This document shows positions 14,714-22,092 of a stretch of DNA of 22,092 nt, one piece after another. The DNA lies in the NCBI GenBank assembly GCA_947427325.1, contig CANEHP010000015.1:1-22092 (forward strand). Reading direction: 5' to 3'. The DNA comes from an uncultured Clostridia bacterium. GTDB lineage: Bacteria > Bacillota > Clostridia > Oscillospirales > Ruminococcaceae. The notes under the pieces were generated by a model. That model was not told the DNA's origin, ran no database searches, and saw nothing but the letters and a program-made list of their open reading frames with translations. Position numbers and translations under genes: made by a program. Numbering within the stretch: the first letter of the stretch is position 1; each line of letters begins with the position of its first letter.

Positions 14714-14744
14714 GTGGTATATTAAAGAAAGGAATATTGAAAAA

Positions 14745-16400
14745 ATGAGAAGTGATTTAATTAAAAAAGGAGTTGACAGAACTCCCCATAAAGCTTTGTT
14801 AAAGTCCTTAGGGCTTATTGACAGCGAGATGGACAAGCCTTTTATCGCAGTTGTTTGCGCAGCAAGCGACTATGTTCCGGGACACAGTCATCTGCACGAA
14901 ATTTCGGCGTGTGTAAAGGACGGCATCAGAAATGCGGGAGGAATCCCTTTTGAATTTTTCACTATAGGTGTTTGCGACGGACTTGCTATGAATCACAAGG
15001 GCATGAGATACTCTTTGGCGTCAAGAGAGCTTATTGCCGACAGTATTGAGGTTATGCTTACCGCACATCCTTTGGACGGAGTTGTATTTATTCCCAACTG
15101 TGATAAGATAGTTCCGGGAATGATTATGGCTGCTGCGAGAATGAACCTGCCTTCGATATTTGTAAGCGGCGGTCCTATGAAGGCGGGCTGCGTACAGGGA
15201 AAAAGAGTAGGCTACAGCGAGATTTACGAAGCAATTGGACAATATTCCAACGGTGAAATTGATGAATCGGTTTTAAAGGATTATGAGAATAACGCCTGCC
15301 CTACCTGCGGCAGCTGTTCGGGTATGTACACCGCTAACTCTATGAACTGTCTTACCGAAGCTATCGGTTTGGCTTTGCCCTACAACGGCACAGAGCCTGC
15401 CGTTAATTCCGCAAGAAGAAGAATTGCCAAGGAGGCCGGAGAGAGAATTGTTGAGCTTTATAAGCAGGATATTAAAGCAAAGGACATTCTTACAAAGGAT
15501 AATATGATAAATGCACTTGCCACGGATATGGCTATCGGTGCGTCTTCAAATACCGTTCTGCATCTTTTGGCTATAGCCCATGAGGCGGGTATTGACGTCT
15601 CCTTATCGGATATCGACTCGGTAAGCAGAAGAGTTCCCCAGCTTGCAAAGTTAAATCCTGCAAGTGATGTTTTCATAGAGGATCTTAATGCTGCGGGCGG
15701 TATACAAACCGTGTTAAAGGAGCTTGATAAAGCAGAGGCGATAAATACCGATGTTCTTACGGTAACGGGTACTCAGAAGGAACGGCTTGCCAAGGCAAAG
15801 GACGCTGACGGCATTGTCGTTCACAAGGCTGATTCTCCCATAAGAAAGGACGGAGGCATTGCCATACTCACGGGAAATCTCGCCGAAAACGGCGCGGTTG
15901 TCAAGCAGGGTGCCGTTAAGCCCGAAATGATGGATACCGTCTGTACCGCTAAGGTTTTTGACGGCGAGCAGTTTGCGGTCGATGCAATATTAAACGGAGA
16001 TATTCAGCCGGGAGACGTTGTTGTAATCAGGTACGAAGGACCTAAGGGCGGTCCGGGAATGCCCGAGATGTTAGCGCCCACTGCGGCAATAGTGGGAAAG
16101 GGTCTTGACGGATCGGTAGCTTTGATTACCGACGGACGTTTCAGCGGAGCAAGCAGGGGCGCGGCAGTCGGTCATGTTTCTCCCGAAGCGGCGGAAGGCG
16201 GTTTGATAGCTTTTGTCGAAAACGGTGATAAAATTCATATTGATATTCCCGGCAGAAAAGTTGAATTGCTTGTAAGCGATGAAGAACTTGCAAAGCGCAG
16301 GGAGAAAGGCATTTTGCCTCCCAAAGAGTTAAGCGGATATTTAAAGCGTTATGCAAAGATGGTAACAAGCTCCAATACTGGAGCAGTATTTTCTGATTAA
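14745..16400 (+). CDS. ilvD: Dihydroxy-acid dehydratase
   Basis: IlvD dehydrates 2,3-dihydroxy-isovalerate and 2,3-dihydroxy-3-methylvalerate to the keto acids leading to valine, leucine and isoleucine, using an iron-sulfur cluster. The 551 residues are normal in length. Visible motifs are GVCDGLAMNHKGM (75-87), FIPNCDKIVPG (115-125, C119), ACPTCGSCSGMYTANSM (184-200, C191), and near the C-terminus TDGRFSGASRGAAVGH. C119 and C191 are the widely shared cluster ligands. The position that is cysteine in typical [2Fe-2S] enzymes reads VPGH here, as in the E. coli type. The frame is open upstream to 14556, but only ATG 14745 begins the conserved MRSDLIKKG segment; AAAGGA lies 11 bases before it. 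No other branched-chain amino acid gene is adjacent. Confidence 0.96.
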   Translation: MRSDLIKKGVDRTPHKALLKSLGLIDSEMDKPFIAVVCAASDYVPGHSHLHEISACVKDGIRNAGGIPFEFFTIGVCDGLAMNHKGMRYSLASRELIADSIEVMLTAHPLDGVVFIPNCDKIVPGMIMAAARMNLPSIFVSGGPMKAGCVQGKRVGYSEIYEAIGQYSNGEIDESVLKDYENNACPTCGSCSGMYTANSMNCLTEAIGLALPYNGTEPAVNSARRRIAKEAGERIVELYKQDIKAKDILTKDNMINALATDMAIGASSNTVLHLLAIAHEAGIDVSLSDIDSVSRRVPQLAKLNPASDVFIEDLNAAGGIQTVLKELDKAEAINTDVLTVTGTQKERLAKAKDADGIVVHKADSPIRKDGGIAILTGNLAENGAVVKQGAVKPEMMDTVCTAKVFDGEQFAVDAILNGDIQPGDVVVIRYEGPKGGPGMPEMLAPTAAIVGKGLDGSVALITDGRFSGASRGAAVGHVSPEAAEGGLIAFVENGDKIHIDIPGRKVELLVSDEELAKRREKGILPPKELSGYLKRYAKMVTSSNTGAVFSD

Positions 16401-16423
16401 GCTTTACTGAAAGGATAAAAACC

Positions 16424-17161
16424 ATGGCTAACGCAGATAATAAAAATCTACACGAGGGACACCGCCAAAGAGTTAAGGAACGGTTTTTAAAGCATGGAAT
16501 TGACAGCTTTTCCGATATTCAATTTCTGGAAACATTATTATTTTATGCAGTTCCCAAAAAGGATACCAACGACACGGCTCACTTGCTTTTAAACACATTC
16601 GGCTCACTGAAAAAGGTCTTTGAAGCAAGTTATGAAGATTTAACCAAAGTAAAGGGTATCGGTGAAAATGCCGCCAGTTTGATTAAATTTTTCCAAATGG
16701 GTTCAAAAAGGTATTTGCAAATAGCTTATGCCGAATCTGTAGAAAACAAATACGATACTCCCCAAAAGCTTAAGGAGTATTGTAAACGGTTGTTCTTAAA
16801 CGAAAAAAGAGAGATGATATACGCCATAGCTTTGGATTGCGATTTGGCAATTACTGCATACGAAGCGCTTAACACAGGCGATCCGGACAGTGTATATCTT
16901 TCTTACAGAAGAATTACGGAATTTATTTACAAAAGCAATACCAGCAGAATTGTGCTTACTCATAATCACCCCAACGGAGCTGAATTGGTATCAAGAAATG
17001 ATGTGGAAACTACTCGAAATGTGGCGGAATTGCTGGATCAGCTTGCCGTTGAGTTTGTAGATCACATTGTAGTTGGCAAAAACGGGGAAGCCACAAGTAT
17101 GAAGGAAGAGGACATCGCCGATGATGTATGGAGATTGTTCAGAGCATATCAATTTCAATAA
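16424..17161 (+). CDS. radC: RadC/JAB-domain protein
   Basis: This RadC-family protein has 245 residues. The N-terminal helical region has a helix-hairpin-helix (VKGIGENAASLI, 76-87), which usually contacts DNA. The C-terminal JAB/MPN domain has an intact JAMM-like zinc motif, with H180, H182, S190 and D193 in THNHPNGAELVSRND. The acidic partner is probably E130 in KREMIYAIALD. The old link of RadC to DNA repair is disputed and its biochemical role is not settled. Here it lies directly upstream of uvrB and uvrA, and the 10 bp gap suggests co-transcription. The start ATG has AAAGGAT upstream. It is an intact chromosomal copy with no mobile-element neighbours. Confidence 0.9.
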   Translation: MANADNKNLHEGHRQRVKERFLKHGIDSFSDIQFLETLLFYAVPKKDTNDTAHLLLNTFGSLKKVFEASYEDLTKVKGIGENAASLIKFFQMGSKRYLQIAYAESVENKYDTPQKLKEYCKRLFLNEKREMIYAIALDCDLAITAYEALNTGDPDSVYLSYRRITEFIYKSNTSRIVLTHNHPNGAELVSRNDVETTRNVAELLDQLAVEFVDHIVVGKNGEATSMKEEDIADDVWRLFRAYQFQ

Positions 17162-17171
17162 TTAAAAAAAT

Positions 17172-19133
17172 ATGGATCATTTTGAATTGCATTCGGCATA
17201 TAAGCCGTTAGGAGATCAGCCGCAGGCAATAGAAGCGCTGGCAAACGGAGTATTATGCGGTGATAAGGAACAGGTGCTTAAAGGCGTTACAGGCTCGGGT
17301 AAAACCTTTACTATGGCCAATATTATAGAAAAGGTAAACCGTCCGACTTTGGTGCTTGCTCATAATAAAACCTTGGCTGCGCAGCTTTGCAGTGAGCTGA
17401 GGGAATTTTTTCCCAATAATGCTGTGGAATATTTTGTTTCATATTATGACTATTATCAGCCGGAAGCTTATATTCCCTCTACAGACGCCTATATCGAAAA
17501 GGACAGTGCCATAAATGACGATATAGACAGATTAAGGCACTCTGCCACCTTTGCCCTGGCAGAGCGCAGAGATGTTATAATCGTTTCCAGCGTTTCCTGC
17601 ATATATTCATTGGGCAGCCCTGAGGATTATCGGGCTAATGTTATTTCATTGCGCAAGGGTATGGAAATCGGTCGGGATCAGCTGATAAAAAAATTAGTTG
17701 AAATCCAATATGAACGAAATGATGTTAATTTTGTCCGGAATAAGTTCAGAGTTAGGGGAGATGTAGTTGAAATCTTTCCTGCGGGAAACCCTGCCGAAAC
17801 TGCATTGCGTGTGGAATTTTTCGGCGATGAGGTAGACAGAATTTCCGAAATTGAGGTAGTGACGGGAAAGTCGAGAAGAGAGCTTTTGCATGCGGCAATT
17901 TTTCCCGCAAGTCATTATATCGTTGACAGGGGAAGACTTGAATCGGCTCTTGATGAGATTAGAAGGGAAATGGAGGAAAGGGTAGAGTATTTCACCGAAA
18001 ATCACAAGCTGATTGAGGCTCAAAGAATAGCCGAAAGAACCTCTTATGATCTTGAAATGCTAAGAGAAATAGGCACGTGCAAGGGTGTTGAAAACTATTC
18101 CCGCATTCTTTCGGGCAGACCAAAGGGCAGTACGCCGCTAACTCTTATCGATCATTTTCCGAAGGATTTTTTGCTGCTTGTTGACGAAAGCCATGTAACC
18201 ATTCCGCAAATTAGGGGAATGTTCGGCGGAGATGCGGCAAGAAAGAAGAATTTGATAGATTACGGATTCAGACTTCCTTCGGCTTATGATAATCGCCCCA
18301 TGAATTTTGATGAGTTTTACGGAAAAATCAATCAGGCGATTTATGTTTCCGCTACTCCCGGACCTTTTGAAAAAGAGCATGCAGTGAGAATATCCGAGCA
18401 GCTTATTCGTCCTACCGGACTGCTTGATCCCATTATTTCGGTAAGACCTGTTGAGGGACAAATTGAGGATCTGCTTTCCGAAATCAATATTCGCATTGAA
18501 AAAAATCAGCGTGTGCTTATTACCACTTTGACAAAGAAAATGGCAGAGGATCTGACTAAGTATTTTGAACGGCTGAATTTAAAGGTCAGATATATGCACC
18601 ATGATGTTGATACAATCGAGAGAATGGAAATTATAAGGGATCTGCGTTTAGGTGAATTTGATGTTTTGGTGGGAATAAACCTGCTGCGTGAAGGTTTGGA
18701 TCTTCCCGAGGTTTCTTTGGTGGCGATTTTGGATGCGGACAAAGAAGGTTTTTTAAGAAGTGAAACTTCTTTGGTGCAGACAATCGGTCGTGCTGCAAGA
18801 AATGCAGAGGGTATGGTAATAATGTATGCGGATCAGGTCACGGATTCTATGGAAGCCGCCATCACCGAAACCCGGCGACGCCGTGAAATCCAGACAAAGT
18901 ACAATGAAGAGCACGGAATTACCCCAAAAACAATAGTTAAGGATGTCAGAGACGTTATTGACATCTCTGCCAAGTCCGATAAAGGAGATAAAAATAAAAA
19001 GAAGCTTTCCAAGGATGAGAGAAACAAGCTTATACAGCAGTATACCTCTCTTATGCGGGAGGCGGCAAAGGTGCTTGATTTTGAACAGGCAGCTTATTTT
19101 AGAGATAAAATCGCAGAATTAAAGGAAAAATAA
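17172..19133 (+). CDS. uvrB: Excinuclease ABC subunit B
   Basis: UvrB is the damage-verifying helicase-like subunit of nucleotide excision repair. It takes over the lesion from UvrA and then recruits UvrC. The 653 residues show Walker A GVTGSGKT (38-45), the beta-hairpin region starting YYDYYQPEAYIP (91-102) that grips the strand at the lesion, helicase motifs including a VDESHVT segment and LLREGLDLPEVSLVAILDAD, the QTIGRAARN motif VI, and a C-terminal UVR domain (about 618-650, ending FRDKIAEL) that binds UvrC. No Shine-Dalgarno sequence is visible before the ATG, which follows the radC stop by 10 bases, so translation may depend on coupling. The uvrA start follows after one base. Confidence 0.98.
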   Translation: MDHFELHSAYKPLGDQPQAIEALANGVLCGDKEQVLKGVTGSGKTFTMANIIEKVNRPTLVLAHNKTLAAQLCSELREFFPNNAVEYFVSYYDYYQPEAYIPSTDAYIEKDSAINDDIDRLRHSATFALAERRDVIIVSSVSCIYSLGSPEDYRANVISLRKGMEIGRDQLIKKLVEIQYERNDVNFVRNKFRVRGDVVEIFPAGNPAETALRVEFFGDEVDRISEIEVVTGKSRRELLHAAIFPASHYIVDRGRLESALDEIRREMEERVEYFTENHKLIEAQRIAERTSYDLEMLREIGTCKGVENYSRILSGRPKGSTPLTLIDHFPKDFLLLVDESHVTIPQIRGMFGGDAARKKNLIDYGFRLPSAYDNRPMNFDEFYGKINQAIYVSATPGPFEKEHAVRISEQLIRPTGLLDPIISVRPVEGQIEDLLSEINIRIEKNQRVLITTLTKKMAEDLTKYFERLNLKVRYMHHDVDTIERMEIIRDLRLGEFDVLVGINLLREGLDLPEVSLVAILDADKEGFLRSETSLVQTIGRAARNAEGMVIMYADQVTDSMEAAITETRRRREIQTKYNEEHGITPKTIVKDVRDVIDISAKSDKGDKNKKKLSKDERNKLIQQYTSLMREAAKVLDFEQAAYFRDKIAELKEK

Positions 19134-19134
19134 A

Positions 19135-21954
19135 ATGGCAGCTAATAAAATTGTTATTAAAGGAGCAAAAGAACACAATTTAAAAAATGTCAGTCTTGAA
19201 TTGCCCCGTGATAAGCTTATTGTTATGACAGGACTTTCCGGTTCGGGAAAGTCCTCTTTGGCGTTTGACACTATATATGCAGATGGGCAGAGAAGGTATA
19301 TTGAAAGCTTGTCCTCATATGCCCGTATGTTTTTGGGTCAAATGGAAAAGCCGAATGTGGAAAGCATAGAGGGACTTTCTCCCGCCATTTCCATAGACCA
19401 AAAAACCACCTCAAAAAATCCCCGTTCCACAGTGGGTACCGTTACCGAAATTTACGATTATTTAAGGCTGTTATATGCGCGAATCGGAGTTCCTCACTGT
19501 CCTGTATGCGGCAGGGAGATTAAGCAGCAGACTGTCGACCAAATTGTCGATAAGGTAATGGAGCTGGATAAGGGAACAAAGGTTCAAATAATGTCGCCTG
19601 TGGTGCGCGGGCGGAAGGGCGAATATGCAAAGGAGCTTGACAGCATAAGAAAACAGGGTTATGTTCGTGTGCGAATTGACGGAATAATGTACGACCTGTC
19701 CGAAACCATAAAGCTCGAAAAAAATAAGAAGCACAACATTGAAGTGGTTATTGACCGCCTTGTAATAAAGGACGAAATCAAATCCCGACTTACCGACAGT
19801 GTTGAGACAGCGGGAACATTATCGGGAGGAATTATATTTATTGATGTGGCGGGGCAGGAGGAACTGCATTTTTCTCAAAATTATGCCTGTCCCGAACACG
19901 GTGTAAGTATTGAGGATTTAAATCCCCGTATGTTCAGCTTTAACAATCCTTTTGGAGCTTGTAAAAGCTGTACCGGCTTAGGTTATCTTTTGGGTATTGA
20001 CGAGGAACTGATTATTCCCAACAAAGATTTATCTATAAGGGAAAATGCCATAAAAGCAAGCGGCTGGACTTATTCGGACGGAAGTATGGCGCAGATGTAT
20101 TTTAACGGCTTGGCAGAATTTTACAAGTTTTCCGTTGACGAGCCTATAAAGAATTTGCCGCGAAATGCGATAAACGTTATTCTGTATGGCACCAACGGAG
20201 AAAAAATTCCCGTTAAGCGTCCTTGGGAAGGCGGAAAAACTCATTTAACCGACTTTGAAGGAATCATTAACAATCTTGAAAGAAGATACCGTGAAACATC
20301 AAGCCAATATATGAAGGACGAAATATCCGATTATATGTCCGAATCCGAATGTCCCGAATGTCATGGTCAAAGACTGAAAAAGGAAGCCCTTTCCGTTACG
20401 GTAGCGGGTATAAATATACATCAGTTTTGCGAAATGAGCGTAACCTCCGCTCTTGAATTTGTGAATAAGATGCAGCTTTCCAAGCGTGATTTAATGATTG
20501 GCGATCAGATTTTAAAGGAAATAAAATCAAGATTGGGCTTTTTGCAGAGCGTTGGTTTAGACTATCTTAAGCTTTCCCGTGCTTCGGGCACATTATCCGG
20601 AGGAGAAAGTCAGCGTATACGCCTCGCAACGCAGATAGGAAGCTCTCTTGTGGGAGTTTTGTATATACTTGACGAGCCGAGTATCGGACTTCATCAAAGG
20701 GATAATGACAGACTGATTGCAACGCTTAAAAATTTAAGGGATTTGGGGAATACCGTAATTGTTGTAGAGCATGATGAGGATACCATGAGGGCTTCCGATT
20801 ATCTTGTGGATATCGGTCCGGGAGCGGGTATTCACGGAGGCGAAGTGGTTGCGGCAGGAACTGTTGAAGATGTGATAAAATGTGAACGGTCTGTAACGGG
20901 TCAGTATCTTTCGGGGAAAAGGAAAATTGCAGTACCTGAAAACAGAAGAAAGCCGGACGGAAGATTTCTTACGGTATTCGGTGCGGCAGAAAATAATTTG
21001 AAAAATATCGAAGTGAAAATCCCTTTAGGGCTTTTTACTTGTGTAACAGGCGTTTCAGGCAGCGGCAAAAGCTCACTTGTAAACGAGGTCTTATATAAGT
21101 ATTTAGCAGCCAAGCTAAACCGAGCTAAAATCAGAGCGGGTAAGTTTGACAGAATAGAGGGGGTTCAGCAGTTAGACAAGATAATCGCTATTGATCAATC
21201 TCCTATAGGAAGAACTCCTCGTTCAAATCCCGCCACCTATACAGGACTTTTTACGGATATAAGAGATTTGTATGCTTCCACCAATGAAGCTAAAATGAAG
21301 GGCTACACAAGCAGTCGGTTCAGCTTTAATATAAAGGGAGGAAGATGCGAGGCCTGCGAAGGCGACGGCATCATAAAAATAGAAATGCACTTTCTTCCGG
21401 ATATCTATGTACCCTGCGAAGTATGCGGCGGTAAAAGATACAATCGTGAAACGCTTGAAGTAAAGTATAAGGGAAAGACAATTTATGACGTACTTGAAAT
21501 GACTGTTGAAGAGGGACTTGAGTTTTTCTCAAGTATTCCAAAGCTTCAGAGAAAGCTTCAAACCTTGTATGATGTTGGTTTAGGGTATGTTAAAATAGGT
21601 CAGCCTGCCACTACTCTTTCGGGAGGAGAAGCGCAAAGAGTAAAGCTGGCAACAGAATTGTCAAAAAGATCCACAGGAAAAACAATATATATTTTGGACG
21701 AGCCTACCACAGGACTTCACACGGCTGACGTTGCGAAGCTTATAGATATTTTGCAGAAGTTAACGGACGGCGGCAACACGGTAGTCGTAATTGAGCATAA
21801 TTTAGATGTTATTAAAACGGCTGACAACATTATCGATTTAGGTCCAGAGGGCGGCGATAACGGCGGATATATTATTGCCGAAGGCACTCCCGAGGAGATA
21901 AGCAAAAATAAGAAATCCTATACGGGAAAATATCTTAAGCCTTTACTGAAATAA
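19135..21954 (+). CDS. uvrA: Excinuclease ABC subunit A
   Basis: UvrA is the DNA damage sensor of nucleotide excision repair, a dimeric tandem ABC ATPase that loads UvrB. At 939 residues it is full length. The first ATPase half has Walker A GLSGSGKSSLAFD (from 33) and signature LSGGESQR (487-494). The second half has GVSGSGKS (639-646) and LSGGEAQR (828-835), followed by the Walker B-type ILDEPTTGLH. A zinc finger with C738, C741, C761 and C764 supports lesion recognition. N-terminal CPVCG and C-X2-C (CKSCTG) motifs form the other metal site. The ATG follows the uvrB stop by one base with AAAGGA at 19121-19126. No LexA-type operator was seen nearby, since the promoter must lie upstream of radC or further. 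Confidence 0.98.
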   Translation: MAANKIVIKGAKEHNLKNVSLELPRDKLIVMTGLSGSGKSSLAFDTIYADGQRRYIESLSSYARMFLGQMEKPNVESIEGLSPAISIDQKTTSKNPRSTVGTVTEIYDYLRLLYARIGVPHCPVCGREIKQQTVDQIVDKVMELDKGTKVQIMSPVVRGRKGEYAKELDSIRKQGYVRVRIDGIMYDLSETIKLEKNKKHNIEVVIDRLVIKDEIKSRLTDSVETAGTLSGGIIFIDVAGQEELHFSQNYACPEHGVSIEDLNPRMFSFNNPFGACKSCTGLGYLLGIDEELIIPNKDLSIRENAIKASGWTYSDGSMAQMYFNGLAEFYKFSVDEPIKNLPRNAINVILYGTNGEKIPVKRPWEGGKTHLTDFEGIINNLERRYRETSSQYMKDEISDYMSESECPECHGQRLKKEALSVTVAGINIHQFCEMSVTSALEFVNKMQLSKRDLMIGDQILKEIKSRLGFLQSVGLDYLKLSRASGTLSGGESQRIRLATQIGSSLVGVLYILDEPSIGLHQRDNDRLIATLKNLRDLGNTVIVVEHDEDTMRASDYLVDIGPGAGIHGGEVVAAGTVEDVIKCERSVTGQYLSGKRKIAVPENRRKPDGRFLTVFGAAENNLKNIEVKIPLGLFTCVTGVSGSGKSSLVNEVLYKYLAAKLNRAKIRAGKFDRIEGVQQLDKIIAIDQSPIGRTPRSNPATYTGLFTDIRDLYASTNEAKMKGYTSSRFSFNIKGGRCEACEGDGIIKIEMHFLPDIYVPCEVCGGKRYNRETLEVKYKGKTIYDVLEMTVEEGLEFFSSIPKLQRKLQTLYDVGLGYVKIGQPATTLSGGEAQRVKLATELSKRSTGKTIYILDEPTTGLHTADVAKLIDILQKLTDGGNTVVVIEHNLDVIKTADNIIDLGPEGGDNGGYIIAEGTPEEISKNKKSYTGKYLKPLLK

Positions 21955-22092
21955 TCATATATTTTTAACAGGGACTGTAATATGTGGCTTTTATACTAAG
22001 GCTTGTTTGAAAACAGAGGGAATGTGGGATTTTCGACCCAAAATGGTTAGATTCAAGGAAAAAACGCAGTCAAACCGACGTTTGACGAGGCT
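21955..22092. other. Non-coding end of the window after uvrA
   Basis: No gene is visible in the last 138 bases. A short ACAG/CTGT inverted repeat follows uvrA but has no T-run. Further on, TGGG/CCCA (about 22025-22040) and a 7-bp inverted repeat, GTCAAAC (22069-22075) with GTTTGAC (22080-22086), form possible hairpins. The sequence from about 21999 looks like an intergenic repeat that continues past the window edge. Confidence 0.35.

Larger units (their letters stand above)
14501..14744 (+). other. Glucokinase-ilvD spacer with repeat-like content
   Basis: This 244 bp region has no convincing gene. Its left part contains GCAAAT/ATTTGC inverted copies (about 14502-14507 and 14553-14558) and a G+C-rich hairpin (14589-14620), unlike the A+T-rich spacers elsewhere in the window. 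A palindrome, GCAATATATTGC (14458-14469), lies just inside the end of the glucokinase gene. The right part holds the 13-bp inverted repeat and the ilvD ribosome site. Nothing here resembles a T-box leader, which often precedes branched-chain amino acid genes in Firmicutes. Confidence 0.4.

Noticed and set aside
14556..14744. The 63-residue N-terminal extension of the ilvD frame
   Set aside because: It is translated spacer DNA, including the G+C-rich hairpin and the palindrome. IlvD homologues begin at the equivalent of ATG 14745.
14573..14836. An 87-codon minus-strand frame across the spacer before ilvD
   Set aside because: It overlaps the certain ilvD start, has no ribosome site, and its translation follows the repeat-like hairpin DNA. 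It is probably not a gene.

Overview
The window reads as a stretch of core chromosome from a low-to-medium G+C Gram-positive bacterium of the class Clostridia, most like the Oscillospiraceae/Ruminococcaceae. This rests on three things: the gene order (asp23-nusB-xseA-xseB-ispA-dxs-tlyA-nadK-argR-recN), the DnaD-domain protein next to a DnaC/DnaI-type loader, and frequent TTG starts behind AGGTGA/AAGGAAGTGA ribosome binding sites. All 18 protein genes are on the + strand. No tRNA, rRNA, CRISPR array, transposase or phage gene was seen.

Region 1 (about 90-12275) is one long, tightly packed gene train behind a good sigma-A-type promoter at 94-122. It holds asp23 (envelope stress/scaffold), nusB (antitermination), xseA and xseB (exonuclease VII), ispA, a divergent-PAP2 (DUF212) membrane protein, dxs (start of the MEP isoprenoid pathway), tlyA, nadK, argR, a DUF402 protein, recN, a DnaD-domain protein and a DnaC/DnaI-like helicase loader. 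Several genes overlap or abut. Isoprenoid precursor synthesis (dxs, ispA), a lipid-phosphatase-like membrane protein, DNA repair (xseAB, recN) and helicase loading are thus probably co-expressed. A 76 bp gap before dxs and a 141 bp gap before recN may hold internal promoters, but none is convincing.

Region 2 (12276-14500) has a strong extended -10 promoter at 12288-12316. A roughly 215-nt leader follows, with several mutually exclusive helices, then manA (mannose-6-phosphate isomerase) and a ROK-family glucokinase. Together these feed hexoses into hexose 6-phosphates. I could not match the leader to any riboswitch class whose core motifs I know. It is the best candidate here for an undescribed RNA element.

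Region 3 (14501-16400) has a 244 bp spacer with a G+C-rich hairpin and a perfect 13-bp inverted repeat that looks like an operator, followed by ilvD (branched-chain amino acid synthesis).

Region 4 (16424-21954) is radC-uvrB-uvrA, nucleotide excision repair genes led by a RadC/JAB protein. The last 138 bases are non-coding and may enter a dispersed repeat.

No clear new protein system is present. What merits a second look is the manA leader, the ilvD operator, the possible repeat between the glucokinase gene and ilvD, and a recurring start-codon arrangement that would make standard gene callers choose wrong starts, including a possible ACG start for xseB.
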